Assembly (NCBI GenBank): GCA_022605425.2
Contig: CM061252.1
Coordinates: forward strand, 496,001-560,000
Direction of reading: 5' to 3'
Length of the DNA stretch: 64,000 bases
From: Hamiltosporidium tvaerminnensis
Taxonomy: Eukaryota; Microsporidia; Dubosqiidae
Under the pieces are notes generated by a model. That model was given only the letters and a program-made list of their open reading frames with translations, made no database searches and was not told the DNA's origin. Both the position numbers and the translations under genes were made by a program. This document shows positions 19,890 through 33,900 of the stretch, piece after piece (position 1 is the first letter of the stretch; every line of letters begins with the position of its first letter).

Positions 19890-22800
19890 TATATTCAAAG
19901 AATTGGGTTGTAATCTGTTTTTTTGAATACTAGGTTCGAAAAAATAATTCTAGGACGAGTAATAACAAGACTCTAAACAGATACCCAGATAATAGTTATT
20001 GGATCACGAGTTAATATCCCGGAGTCAGATACTCCTTATACTATATGCAAACATTCAAAAAAGCATAAGAAGAAATTATTAGTAGCTTTTAAATAACTAA
20101 AAAATAAAATTGCTTATAATAATCCGAAAAATGCAAAGAGAAAGTCAAATATTACAGACCATCGAAAAAATCAGTAGAGACCATCAGCAAAAAATGCAAG
20201 AAGTTTGTCTATTAGACTTTTTTTGCTTGTCTAAAACGATTTCGTATTCAAACCAGCTGGTTAAAATGCAAATCTTCACCTTTTTATACATTGAATTTGC
20301 TTTTACACAACATCTATTCAAATTGCAACAAAAATAGGCCAAAAAGGTGATGCAGACATCGAGAACTGTCTAGGAAGGCGTAAAATTGGTTTGAAAATAT
20401 ATTTGGGGTTTTTACAAATAAAAATTTTAGTCTTTCTCATTTTTAAGTATACAAGAAAAATGTATTTAATTTTTCCATAAGTTGTTGCAGTAAAACTTAT
20501 AACTCTATAGGAAATCAAGATTTGCTGTTCGCAATCTTTGAGAGATGCAAATAACACCAAATAAAGATATAAAAAAGAAAAAAGGCATAAGGTATGAGAG
20601 ATTATATTATAAATCCGAAGAAAAACTATATATATCTTGAACTTTACAACAGACATTTATGAATTCTATATACAGAAAATTTTTGAATGTAATAAATGTA
20701 TTAATTTAAAATTAGTTTTACACTTCATTTCAAACAGAAAAGGTTTAAAATATGGTCGCGATACATACTTCAGACAAATTAATTTCATTTGAAAAAAACA
20801 AGGATCTAAATAAATATAAAAGTAATAAGATAGAAATTCGCTGAGTGGAACCTTTGGCCCTTTCCGCTAAACCAACGTTAGTAATTATTGGTGAACGTGT
20901 TCTGATTTCCTAAAGTAGGGCTCTATAAAGAGGCATATTACTACCAAAAATAGATTTTTTGGCAGTTTAATAAGTCATTCTTTCATCAAGCTAAGAATAT
21001 ACTGTACTGATTCACTGCAAGCCTGAAATTCAACAGATTTGAGGATACAAATAGAAGAATTACGAACTTACACAAAACAAAATATCCAAGCCTAGAAATA
21101 AATGATCACTTTTGGAACATAGAACGTAAGAGGCTTGACAAGGAAGACAGAGGAACCTGTCAAGGCAATAAGTGAAAAAAAAAGAAATATCTCGCGGTTA
21201 ATGAAGCCAATATGAAAGACCGGGAGATGAAATTTAACATTAATTCAATTATATCCTGGTGTAGGGAACAATCAAGAAGCCAAACGTGAGTTAAATTTCA
21301 GATTCACTCAGATGAATACAATACTATATGTAAGAGAAAATTATAACTGAAAAAATAATACCTTAAAATTAGTAGGATAATCCGAAAGGATTCGAATAAA
21401 AGTCTATGCGTAAATAAAGACGATCGAATTGAGAACCGGAACAAATCTAGAACCAAATTCTACAAAAATTCGAATAAACACCACAAATAATAAGATATCG
21501 GAAGAACAAAATAGAAAGTACAACAAATTAGAATACGCAGAAAAATGATGGTCTGCATGATTAAGAATTCAGAAATAAAAATTTGCCATGAATATTTGGC
21601 TTAGGCTAGCAAATGACATGATTATCCCTAACATAACATTTAAACAAACAAGGTGAATAAGTATACCGAGTAGAGCGCTCTAAGAGAGAAAAATAATTAA
21701 TCTTTACATATCTGTAAGACATGAAAGATTGTAAAAAATTTAGAAGCCTAAAATAATAACAGTCCTCAAAACTGGAAGCTACAAACACCTATTATATCTA
21801 AGAGAATATTCAATACGCTAAAAGCAGCTAGAAGAAAAAACGCAGGAAAATGAATGCATCCAACGAAAAAATATAGAAACTGGGATAAAATTCTAAAGAA
21901 ACCAAACTTGTTTCTGATTCTTAAGTCCAAAAGACAAAAAGGGTTGTGGAAAGAGCCTAAATTAAGAACCTGAAAGAACACGGAATATATTTAAAACAAC
22001 GATTCGAACACATTAAGGCAGTTTAATGAAAGTTCTTGCCTTAAAAAAATTTTAGACGACAAGATTATGATCTATAATCCAAATCTTTAAACAAAAATTA
22101 AAGAAAATATAAGTAGATGAAGCCGTATTTAATGCTCAGAGCAGAGGAAAGCTACCAGGATTACATGAATAAAGCCCAGGGGGTAAAAACCGGAGCAGAG
22201 AAAGAAAACTTGACAGCCTATAAAGAGTTTGAAAGGTTATCCTGTGAATATTTTACATAAAATAGAAGAATCTTTACAAGAACGAAATTAAAATTTAAAA
22301 TTTCCAAACGAGAACTCATAAACTAATTAACAGATGAAAAAAAGAATCTCCAAGAAATATAAGATTGGTTATGCCATGATGTACAAAGTAATTTTGAAGT
22401 TTAATGTCAACAGAAAAATTTAAACCCGAAGGAAACTACATTGGTACTATTGAAGAGCAAAAAAAGTTTCAACGTACAAACTAAATAGCCAAAACTCAAC
22501 TCATTTTAGCTTTAAGTGAAATTAGATTCGGCTATTATGGATATGATATAGCAAAAAGTTCTAAAAATGCATGTACGAAGACGAAGAGACCATTTTTTGA
22601 CACGTTTAATAAGAATAGCATTCAAACAAGTGTCTATACCGAGAGAATATGCGAAAACTGTAAAAACATTCATGCATGAGAAATGAGATGCAGAAATCGT
22701 CAGAACCACCGAGAAGGATATGCTTTGTTAAATTTGAAATCTACACAAGGAAACAATTAGAAGAATAAAGAGACCAGAGAACATTTTGAAATAGAGAAAT

Positions 22801-25800
22801 ACAGCTTCTGAAGCAACCACAGTATCCAGGACTTATATTTAGAATAAAAGCCTACAATAAATTTATGGAAATTAGTATTGATTTATTTGCCGCTAATTTA
22901 TCCAGAAAAAACATCCAGATGCTCGGTTTTGCGTAAAAGAGCATTTACTCGAAAACAAACAACTATTTTCGCCAAACAGATTTAAGTTCACTAAAAAATT
23001 CAAAGGAGTATGTCTTAAAAACACATTAAATTAAAAAAAATTACCTTTACCGGGCGTAACCCAAGATTATCTAGCACCAATTGATTCATTGTTCTATTGA
23101 CCACACAATGAAGGAAAAATAAGGTGGAGAAATACAGTTTAAGTATCGAAAATGAGTATTGAAAATATTTAAATATACGGTTTAGTATAAGTCGGTGCCG
23201 AGTTCTAAATCCAATGGTTCAAATTAAGATCCGCGAGAAAACCTCTAAATATAATTGATAGAGCAGAGAGAATAATTATAGAAGACAAATAAACCATAAC
23301 GGAAACAATTAAGATATCTAGCCGAACCCAAAGCTCAATTAAAATAGAAAAACTTCTTTAAAACCAGAAAATAGCTTAAATTACCTGAAACATTTCTTGT
23401 TCCGATTTAAGACACGAGGAAGTTCTCATGCCTGAATAGCGGCAACTTAAAGATTATATAAAGCACATCACCTAGTCAAGCCTTTTTAGATAGGAAAGAG
23501 TTATTTAATTAAATCAAGATGTTTCACTAATTTTCGATCCAAATTTTTACTTTGACATATATATAAGTCTTAAGCCTTTATTTTTGAAAGTCGGCAGGCA
23601 ACAAAGCGATTGAAATTATGTTTCTAAAATACATCATAGGAATATCTCGATGATACCTATTAAGATACTAGAAATTCAGACAGAACCATCCAACGAATCT
23701 TTTAGAAGATAGACAGTGAAATTCCGGGGTTTCAACATCGCAGCAGAATTAAAAAAATCAAAGAATTATTATAAAGAACATTTAAAGCAAAATACGTAGG
23801 AAACCCCAAATGATAGACCTATGATGAAATGTATTGACATTTTAAACTTTATTTCTTAACAGCAGAATAAACCCGGGGAGTTAAGCGCATTAGTCAACGA
23901 ATGTTTTCTTTGTCGTTCCATCTGTTCCGACCCAATATTTAGAAGCCCAGATGATAAAATAATTTAACAGTAATTTCCTATTCAAAAATTTTCTTCTATT
24001 CTTTTTTAACCAAAAGCACAAAACAGGTTAAATTAGAGTAATCAGAATGTTTTTCTTTGAGGAAATCGAAATATTCATTAGAATTTTTAAAAATAACGGA
24101 AATAAATTCGGAATTTGTTGCATATTTTCGAATATCCTATATTTTTATTATTTGTTTTTTTTAAATTTTAATTTTCGACAAAGAGCATCTAAAGGCAATA
24201 CAATATTACTGGACTTTGAGCTCGTATCCACGAACTTTCTTTTACATTCCTAAGAAAAATCCCGAAAATTTTTCTAAACATCACTATCGTAGCTATAGTT
24301 TCCTAACATTTTCAATAAAAATTTTATATTCACACCTAGTCTGTTCCTCGTAGATTTTTAAGTCGTTCAGTTTTGGATTATTTGCCGTTCTTTTGCATTT
24401 CCTAAATAAAATTTAGAATATTTTTTAATTAGCATATTCTCCTCCTTCTGTTTTATTTACTTTCAATTTTTCAGAGCTTCAGCTCGGCATTTTATGTTTA
24501 GACTGTTCGCTTTCTACCTCTTTTTATTCAATTCTGTCTTTTTTATCGAAGAAATTTATCCAGAAATTGAATTTTCTTTGTCTGAAAACACTGTTCTTTT
24601 AAATATATGCTGTATTATTAAATTTATTTATTCTAAAAATTCTTAGTCATTTTTATTAAAAATCAGTTCATTTAATCAAGAAGTAAGATCCATGAAGCTA
24701 TTCAGGCAATATTTGTGTTATGCAATTATTATTGAGAATATAAATATATTACACAGAAGAACGGCAAAAAGCAATAATTGTATCAAAAGTTTTTTTATGC
24801 AACTGTAAATTCTTAGAAAAAAATCAGAATAAATTAATTGATTTTTTTTTCACAAATGGAAATTTATGGAAAATGAAAAAAACAAATTTATCATGTTATT
24901 CTTAATAAATACAAAATCTGGAAACAATTTTAACAGAGTTTATTTCAAATATCTTTTTGAAACGAATAGAATCTTTTTATGTGTTTTATGTTCAGTTCTA
25001 CTCACTATTATTTGTTGTGTAAGTTTAATGAACAAATAGAAAGCGACATATCTTAATTAGAGCACGCATCTTGGTGTATTATATTCTTTTAACCAATTAA
25101 ACATTTCGAGGTGAGTTGTCGTCGTCGTTAGAACATTACTGAATTATATAAATGATTATTCAAAACCTTCTAAAATAACAAAAAATGAAACTTAAAACTA
25201 GAAAATAAAAGAAAATTCAAAGCATTTAATGGTGATTGGTTCAAATCATGGAATTCTAATAGGCTGTTTTAATATACTCTCTTCACTGTTTACTTTTATG
25301 CCAAATAAATGATTAATCAATTTTTAATGACCAGAATAACAAATAAGAAAAGTACTTTGAACACATTTATGCCGTTTGCTCTTATTAAAGTTTTTTTTTG
25401 GTAACACTCATAACTTTTCGAAGAAATATTTATTTTTTTCAATTAATATTACCATATATTTCAATCTAGACTGTTTTCTCCTCTATGCATCAAATAACAA
25501 AATAAGACTCGTGTTATAAGTTTTCTTCTACATATATTTGCCTAAAGCGGGGTATAGAATATACTACTTTAAACATACATATAATTTGCTTGAAACCCAA
25601 TACTTAAGAAATTTTACAAACTCTCATACAATGCCAGTTTAAATGACACATGCACTGCCTTCTTCCAAACCCTTATATACTTTTATAAGTTTTACATTAG
25701 TTCTGATATAAGTACGCTGGTTAAAGATTTTTTAGATTAAAAGACGCTTATTAATTAACAATTAATTATAATTTTGAGTACGCGTATTTTTCATTTCTTC

Positions 25801-26316
25801 ATTGACAATGAAAATCAATGTTTTGATCTGCGTTGCCACTGTATTTGAAAAAAAACACGTTCAGTTTTTTTACTTCCTAATTGTTTCTGGATATATATAT
25901 ATAATGAGTCTATTATAGATATTTCAAATAGTAAAACTGTCGCTTTGTTCATCAAAATAAATGTCAAAAAAGCCTGTAATATTGTTAAATTGTATTATAA
26001 GTGGAGTTTTGATTGTGAACAAGTCGCGAATGTATTTTAGAATATTTAAGCGATTCATTCCTATGGCATAGCTTTATAAATTTTAAAAAAAATCTTAATG
26101 ATTCAAAATTATACGAAACTAAATTAGGCTTTTGATGAAAGTCGGAGGAATTTTGTTTAAATTTCTACCCTTAAATAACTGATATCAAATTAATAAAGTT
26201 AAATAATTTAAAATTTTTACGATTTAAAATAATAGAAAGAAAAAGTTGAGAGCGAAAATATAAAAAATAAAAGACCAAAAACTGTAAACAACGGACATAT
26301 TGCAAGATAGATTAAA
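19890..26316. other. Long gene-free stretch of decayed DNA
   Basis: No intact gene in over 6 kb. Base composition between 20.1 and 24 kb is less extreme than true spacer, with many short frames, which suggests an old mobile element. Only the segment at 21111-21220 (listed separately) has a readable motif. From 24 to 26.3 kb I see only AT-rich spacer. Confidence 0.5.
21111..21220 (+). pseudogene. Possible AP-endonuclease LINE relic
   Basis: One frame reads FGT-stop-NVRGLTRKTEEPVKAISEKK, and a neighbouring frame then gives VNEANMKD at 21197-21220. The order and spacing resemble the TWNVRGL and later acidic motif of the apurinic endonuclease domain of LINE ORF2, with the Trp codon TGG changed to TAG. 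Nothing further downstream could be identified with confidence, so this is a weak call. Confidence 0.3.
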
Positions 26317-26959
26317 TTGAGCGATGTAGATGTAGCAACAATATCTTACAGACTTCGACTGACCATCCACCTACCACCAGGCAATAGTTGCCAGACTAAG
26401 CCGTTCTACCCGTTTAAAACCATACAGTCGTCCCCCTGTCCATATTCGTCTGCGTTTAGAGCTTCCAAGATCATGGAAAACCGCAATACAGCAGCTATTC
26501 CCGAACGAAACCGACTGTTAGAATTACATTCTATAGATGACTCTGTCATAGACATGGAGCAAGAAACGACTAGATATGCCATTCTTGCGGTGTAAATGAT
26601 GTTTGGGAGGATGCCCAAAAATAGATGGTCAGCAATCCTTAGGTACTATAATAGCAAATAGTAGCGAACTGCTAGAATCGAAGTGTTAAAAAAAATAAAA
26701 GAAATGAAGCAGAAAGGAATTGAGAGCGACGTAGAATCGCCACTTGTCTCACCGAGCTATGTAATTTGTTTGGTACTAAATTCCATATTAAAACGAGAGA
26801 GAAGTTCTAGGTAAAAACAAGAAACTTACGGAGGAAAAATCGAACATATAGTGATCCGAACTAGAAAGCGTCTAAGTTTATTTGATAGTGAAGTTTTGAA
26901 CCCAATAAATCAAATAACTGGCGAATATGCTATATCCTTGTATCTAAAACCGTACTGAT
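26317..26959 (+). pseudogene. Decayed coding sequence, unidentified, probably from a mobile element
   Basis: One frame runs from about 26317 to 26814, interrupted by only a few stops (first at 26593). It includes LLELHSIDDSVIDMEQETTR and KNRWSAILRYYNSK. After a frame change, a second coherent stretch runs to about 26959 (RTRKRLSLFDSEVLNPINQ). The composition is protein-like and unlike the surrounding spacer. I do not recognise a domain. A gag-like or N-terminal ORF of a retroelement is the likeliest source, because the region lies in element-rich DNA. Confidence 0.45.
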
Positions 26960-29799
26960 GCATCTAGAATCATTTAGGCAGCCCATGGATACTATAATGA
27001 GGTGACACGTAAGGTAAAAATCAGATCCGCTTGGATGAAAAACATAGAAAGTAAAATTTCTAAGCCATAATTTCCTCGTATCCTTCGTGAAAGCTCGTAG
27101 CTAGGAAAAGCTCTGCTCTTAAGAAACGAAAGTCTCAAAAAATCATGCGAAATTCAAAATTTTACGGTGTAACTGATCTTTCTAAAGTTTTAGTTAAGAA
27201 GAATGTGTCTTAAAATATCCACAAAAAAAATTAAGATGTATGAGAGTAGGTAGCAATTCCGAAAAAAAATAATACGATGTACGAGTTATTCCGAGTTCGT
27301 TCTTATCTTAGGTTGCTTGAGCGTTGCATTCGAGCATGTGATCAATTGAAACGGAATTTTAGAATTATTGTCTAAAAAGTAGAACAAAGAAGATAAACTA
27401 GTTACTTAGGAAAGGGTTTAATGCCCTTTGCGTCGATTTCTCATCAGATCACGTTTCCTTTGCTTGAAAAGCTTTAGATATTATCAACTTGCTTCGTAAC
27501 CGAAGATGCTTGAATTGATAGTATTTAAATTTTCTACATCAAGAAACTTAAAAGTATTATAAATATCTTTATAATATTGTAAAAATCATATTTTAAGAAG
27601 GAACGCCTTAAACCGAATGGTATTGCTGCGAACTTACTTATCTGATATCCAAAAGTACAACGAAGACCGGTTCTGATTGCAGATTAATTACCCGTATGTC
27701 CACTTTTAAAAGCGAAAAACAAAACCTATTAAGTTTGTTTTACAATTAAAGAATGAAGGCGAGAATTACTTCAGAAAATCAGTTGAGAGCTGTTAGAGGA
27801 GTCTAAAGAGAGTAAAAAGGCGGGCCTGGAAATTTCTATTGATAACAATAATATGAAAACAATATAAAGCAACGTGGATTATATAAAAGGCTTAAATTAA
27901 GTATATTATACCTATTTGAGTAAATATACGAATACATTAATTTCCTGGATTGAATCATAAAATTATGCAGATAGAAATATAAAAATGGAAATTTAATATT
28001 TCACTGAGCCATTAAAATGAGAACAAGAAGATTGATAGAGAGATTTTGTCAAGAGATAGTCTGTCATCACTATTGTTTGTCATAAGATTAAATCATTGAG
28101 CAAAAAGCCTGATTGAAATACACAATTGGAAATACAAACGAAGAGGTATCATATTCGACCAACAATTTCTTGTTATTTGCTGAATTTAGGAACCTTATAA
28201 AGATGAAAAATTATGGAAAAAATCACAGAGGAGGTTTAAAGATTTATGCACAACATGTGTTTTGAGATCAATAGAGAGAATTCGATCACGAATGATCTGT
28301 GTAGTAAAGAGCCTGATACCTTTCTTAGGGAATGGATTTTTAGAAAAACTTTGGAATAATAGAAGATAACAAAGAAATCCCAACATTGGGAATTCTTTGG
28401 AAGTACGAAAAAATCTATAGCTAGAATAGAAAGACTTTTCCGCCTGAGATTGAATGCAATAAATTCATTGCTAGCCATCAATCAACATGCAATCTTTCTA
28501 CTGAACCATTACATAGGCATAAATCGTCTTAAATAAGCCACTTCTTTAAGTTATATGAGGCAGTACATGTGATGTTGGTAAAGAATAAGATCACTTTCAG
28601 CAAGGGTGTAGAGAATATCTATACCTTCCCGCAAAAACCCGAAAGAGGATTAAATTATGCAGAAATAGAGGCGAAAATATGTTTTTACAACTCTTGGATA
28701 TTAAATGAGAAATTTAAGGATATATCGATCAGAAAGAAGATCAGCAATAATAAAGGGTAAAAACAACTATAAAACTTGCTTTGTACTGATAAAAAGCTTT
28801 TTAATAATAAAATCCAGTTGGCAGAGGAAGTCAAAAAGAGGAAATTAGAAGTATCTCAACTAGCAGCGATTCAAATGAAATTATAATTTCGCATTAAAAT
28901 ATATGATTTAAAAGTAATTAATATTCCCATTGGTATTATACTTGTTAACGGTGGAAAGCCATTTTTCAAACTCATCAAAAGGCAAATAAAAAACGACAGT
29001 GACTTAGAGCAAAAATTTCTATTGAAACAATAAGAATTGGCTAAATCATGTAATGTTTCTAATGGAACTCTAAAAATTGCCATTCTTTCTCTAAATGAAA
29101 TCATTTCAGCTGTTTTTTAGTTATACGAAATATACAGAATATTTCTTCAATACTTTTGAAAACTCTAAAATTGGAGTTCAAGTATAATTTATATCATTTA
29201 ATGATTCAAAATTGATTTCTTATATGATCCCACTAGAGCAATGCATGGTTTTCCAGAAGCAACCACAACTGTTTCCATTAAATACATGTGTTCTAATACA
29301 AAACACCTCTTTTATTCCTTTGAAAGAATTAGTGACCCGAATAAATAGTTTAAGTAGAAGAAGCAGTTTTGGGCGGGAAAAGTATAATGGGGTCGTCTTA
29401 CTAGTCAAATATCTGTATCTGAGCCATTACGAGCACAAAAATGAAGGGCTATATGCAAAACTTTTCAAATAGAACGTTTGATGCTGAAAAAAATGCTATT
29501 TATGATTTTTTCTCTTTGGAAGTATTTATACTCCGGTGCACGGTAAAACTTATTTATATTTAGAAAAAATCTAGATTTTTCTCAGTATTTTGTGAACAAT
29601 TAGACAAATTTTGCATCATAATCAGGTTTGATTTCAGCCATAATGCAAAATTTATGGTGGCGAGTTAATAGTTTTAACCAAAACTAATTTTAATAGTAGG
29701 CTTAAGTTGGCAGATTACATTTAAGAATTTAATTTTGAAATAATTATTGATGTAAAATTCGAAAAACACTGTTCTGAAAATTATTGCAATTCTATATTA
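26960..29799. other. Decayed DNA without an intact gene
   Basis: There are short ORFs on both strands (for example around 28.2-28.8 and 29.2-29.5 kb), but none with a recognisable domain or a CCC start motif. The composition suggests further remnants of the element relic at 26.3 kb. Confidence 0.4.
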
Positions 29800-31190
29800 T
29801 AGGGTTTTTCGATCAATATAAAAATTTTTGCAATCAATATTATAATTATTTTTAAAAAATAGAAATTTAAAAAATAATTTATTCATTATAAAATTAACTC
29901 CCATGTCAAATTCCTTTTTAGGTAAAAATACCAAAAAGAACAAATATGATTTTCATGTCGGTGAAACACCGGAATGTACAGAGTGTGAAAATGACAATGT
30001 TGTGAAGTGTCTTGTTGAAACATCGGGATCAAATGATGAAAATCTCTTCATAACCACTATTCCAACTCGGAGGAAACAAAAAGTTTCTATTAATGATCAG
30101 GAACGCATAATTGAAAAGATATTAGAAGGCTATTCTATGTCCGCAATTGCCTCGATGTATCGAATAAATTTCCAGACGGTTAATAGTATCGTTAGACGAT
30201 ATTTAAAAACCGGCTTGGTATTTGTCGAGAAAATAGGCGCTCAAGGTTAACTTTGGAAATAAAAGAGAGCTTACAAACCTATGTTGATTTGGAGACTACA
30301 AAAACCCTTATGAGTTGGCAGAATGGGTCAAGTGTACATTTAATGTTGATGTGTCAATTAGTACAATTGATCGCGCACTAAGGGAGTTCCATTACACTCC
30401 AAAGCGTGTAAAATTAGTGCCTGAGCGTAGAAATACACTTTCGACAATTAAGCTAAGAACCAATTATGCAACTAGTTTTCGTGAGTTGGAGGTTGATAAC
30501 GATGACAAAAACTTTGTCTTTTTAGATGAAGTTGGGTTTGCAGTAGTCACACGCCCCAGTAGAGGTCGTAACATGAGAGGTGCATCTGCATACCTATCTG
30601 TAACAGCAGCTCGAAGTAGAAATATTTCAGTAGTCGCAGCAATGAACAAATATGGTATGATATACCATAAGATTCATGAGAGAGCCGTAAATGGTGAGGA
30701 TTTCAAATTATCCATTAAGGAGATTAATGAAAGTTGTCAACGGCAAGGAATTTCGATTCCAATATTTGTAATGGACAATGCGAGAATTCATCACTATCGG
30801 GGATTGAATGATGATGAGGAAATCGCTTCGTATCGATTAAAATATCTTCCACCTTTCTCTCCATTTCTTAATCCAATTAAGAATGTGTTCTCAGTCTGGA
30901 AAAATAAAGTAATTCGAGGTGGTGCTCGTACTGAGCCTCAGTTGAGAATATTAATTTGTGAAAAAATTAATGAGATCACGGGAGAACATTGTAGTTCTTT
31001 TTACCGTAAAATGTTAGGATATTTGCAAAAGGCTGAAGTAGGGCAAGTGATTCTTGAATAGATAATCTCCAGTACTATTTATAATTTTATTTTTTAAAAA
31101 TAATTATTATATTGATTATAAGGGTTATGACATTGATTGAAACAATTATGATATTGATCGAAAAATTAATATATTGATCGAAAAACCCTA
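29800..31190 (+). mobile_element. Tc1/IS630-like DD34E transposon, copy B, with short inverted repeats
   Basis: Ends are TA-GGGTTTTTCGATCAATATAA at 29800 and its inverse ending at 31190. The family is that of copy A, but only one or two iteron units remain on the left and about four degenerate ones on the right. The element is therefore about 400 bp shorter, although the coding parts align closely. Confidence 0.9.
29903..31061 (+). pseudogene. Transposase of transposon copy B, frameshifted and lacking the catalytic glutamate
   Basis: The ATG at 29903 is directly preceded by CCC. The first frame (to 30250) carries an N-terminal CxxC pair (ECTECENDN) and the helix-turn-helix region. Relative to copy A, a 10-base loss at about 30228 and a 1-base loss near 30309 break the frame. 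The rest reads on from about 30315 to the natural stop at 31061 and includes the C-terminus that copy A lacks. The DDE motif reads FLDEVGF and FVMDNARIHH, but NPIKNVFSVW has Lys where copy A has the catalytic Glu. The protein would be inactive even without the frameshifts. Confidence 0.88.
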
Positions 31191-33900
31191 TAAATGAACG
31201 GGATATTATTTAAGCCTTAATATTATAATATGACTATTTAAAAATATTCGTTATTATAGGCAAAGGTTTTTAACCTTTTTCCCCTGAAATCATACATTCA
31301 GTCGATGGTGCTTAAGAAGACAGTTGGAACGATTCCCCCTATTCCACGAAGAAAACCTAGGTTGAACTAAATGCCGAAGAGAGTGTGAAAAGAGCGTACC
31401 GCAGTGTTAATAAGCGAGCCGAGATGTACGATAAATTAACGTCTCTTTTGAAACAAGCGATTAAAGAGTAAGATGGTGTTAATCTTTTAAAGCCAAAAAT
31501 TAATGAATATTATATATTATATGGAGGAACCAAATTAGAAAAACTTACAATAAACATAACCGAAGACTCCGATTTAGAAGGAAAAAAGTTGGTGGTGCAA
31601 GAGCAGAAGAAAATATTAAAGTGTGAAAAAATACGGTTTTGCTTAGGGATTTATTGAATAAATTTTCCTGATTAATTATTTTTTCCACTTTTGCTTCTAT
31701 AAAGTCTTACCAATATTTTCATATTTAAAATTTCCACTGTTTAAATTAGATTCTAATATTCTTTCTGCTCGGTTTTGAAGCATTGGTTACTAAAAATATA
31801 GATTAATTTTGTTGTTATTATATTCTGGTTCAAAATTGTTTATTTATTGCGTCTCCTTAGAAAATGCATTAATTATGGTAAGCAAATGTGAATAAGAACA
31901 AAGAAAAAATATTTTTTGATGAATCCTTCTATATAAATTGTATTTCTCTTACTTGAATCAAGCTTTTAAATTAATATACGAAAAAATGTGTATTCAAAGG
32001 AGAGAAAAAAAACTGTGAGAAGACAAATATATAAAAAAAAATATACACTTAAAGACAAATTTTTTTTATTTGGTAATGATTTTACTTAATTTCTTTTTAA
32101 CCTTTTTTAAGTAAATATTTTTTCATATATTTTTATAATTTCTTTTTATTGTTTTACTTTGGTTTTTTTATTCTTTTTAAATTTTTTTGCGACCACAATG
32201 GTTTTGTTTTATCAAAATCTTTAAATTCTTTACAAAATAATTAATTTTTCGTTAAAAAAGGCATAGGACGAATTTTTTTCAGACTTATCCGATTTAGAAA
32301 GTGTGAGGATCTGCTGATTTAATTTGAACGGTGTAAAAGTCAATAATAGGGTACAGAATATGGGGGGTGAATCTTTATAAAATACTACATTTATTATGTT
32401 TTGTAACTTAGCATAATCAAGTGGAATAATTGATTCTTCTTATAATCAATCCTTCTTCGATGATTAAAATTAACTTGGTTTGTATTAATGCTATGAAACA
32501 CAATGATAAGTACTCCGATCATTTCTGTAAAAATAAACTACTTTAATTTCGGGAAAAGTATATTTTCATAAGAAAATTTTAATTGACATTAGAATCATTC
32601 GAGAAGGAAACAAAACTTCATTCCTTTATATCGTAGTAATTAAAAATTGGCGTACAGATACAAAAGGAAGCGATAGAAAAAAAATATGAATGAAATACCG
32701 TAGTATTCAACTAGACAAAACATTGGTTAGAATCATAATATGAAATTTATAAAAGAATATAAATTTATTTACCTCATGGTAAAAATGACAAAAAACTGAG
32801 AGAAGAACATAAGCCCTGATAAAATACCGCTCTTTTACAATAACTACCGCATCTAGCTGATTATTAATCTTTTTAGTCTACAGTGAATTCCGTCGACACG
32901 CAGAGTTATTTAACTTTGGGATGCTGACAGAATTATGGCATTATGACTTCATTTTAAAAATTTAATGCAAACATAAAACAATAGCTGTAAAACTTTGTAA
33001 ATTTCACAAAAATAAACTAAATAGTAGCAAAATGCTTCTACCTTGAACAAAACTTAAATTTAAACGGAAAACAAATATTTTCTATCAATGAAAATTTAAT
33101 TCGGAAGATTTATAAACGATTTTTGGAAATCAAAAGAGCTGTAAATCGAGACAGGCGAATAAATTGTCAAAAACAAATTTCTTACAAAGGTAGGTTAAAA
33201 AACATCCTTTAGAAAATTATAAAGTTTACTCGACATAAGAAACGATATTTAATTTAAAATATTATTGAATACGCAAGAATTAACGAAATTTACTTATTGG
33301 TCGGTATTGAGAAGGAGTTTTTTTGCAATTCTTGCAAATATAAAGACACCTAAAAAATAATCGGCCAGGTTTATATAAGTTAAATTTAAATACCAAGAAA
33401 TGAAATAAAAACCGGGAGAACTCTATATTCAATGTTTTTATACTAAATATTTATATAATAAACAGATTTAATTTACATACGAGAGAAGAAAATAAAAGTA
33501 CAAAAGTCAGGGTTCCAAATCTGTTAAGAGAAATGAATCTCGAATCTATATGTGAAGTTTATCCATATAAGGAACCAAAAAAATATTTTTTAGTATATTT
33601 AAAAACCTTGATTCTTTTATTCTTCTGCCAAACATCCAATAGGGGTTTAATTTTTTTTCTTTATTTAAAACGTTATAAAGAAGAATTTGGTCAAGAATAA
33701 AATCCCAAGAAAGTCATTTTAACTATTGTAGAAATAAAACAGTTAAAACAATACACAGAGGATATAAATAATATGCCATCTGGGATTTGTTTTTATGGAA
33801 AAAAGGTTGCAAAAACAAAGAACTACGAGTTAATAAATAAAAAATTGTTTTATAAAGAAAGAAGAACGTTTACAAAGAAGCTTTTTCCAATGATTATTTG
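31191..33900. other. Decayed DNA upstream of an integrase relic
   Basis: No intact gene. A stop-poor piece at about 31400-31660 (plus) is rich in Lys and Glu, and 32820-32960 has protein-like composition. Both may be relics of the element whose integrase lies at 33.9-34.9 kb. Confidence 0.4.
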
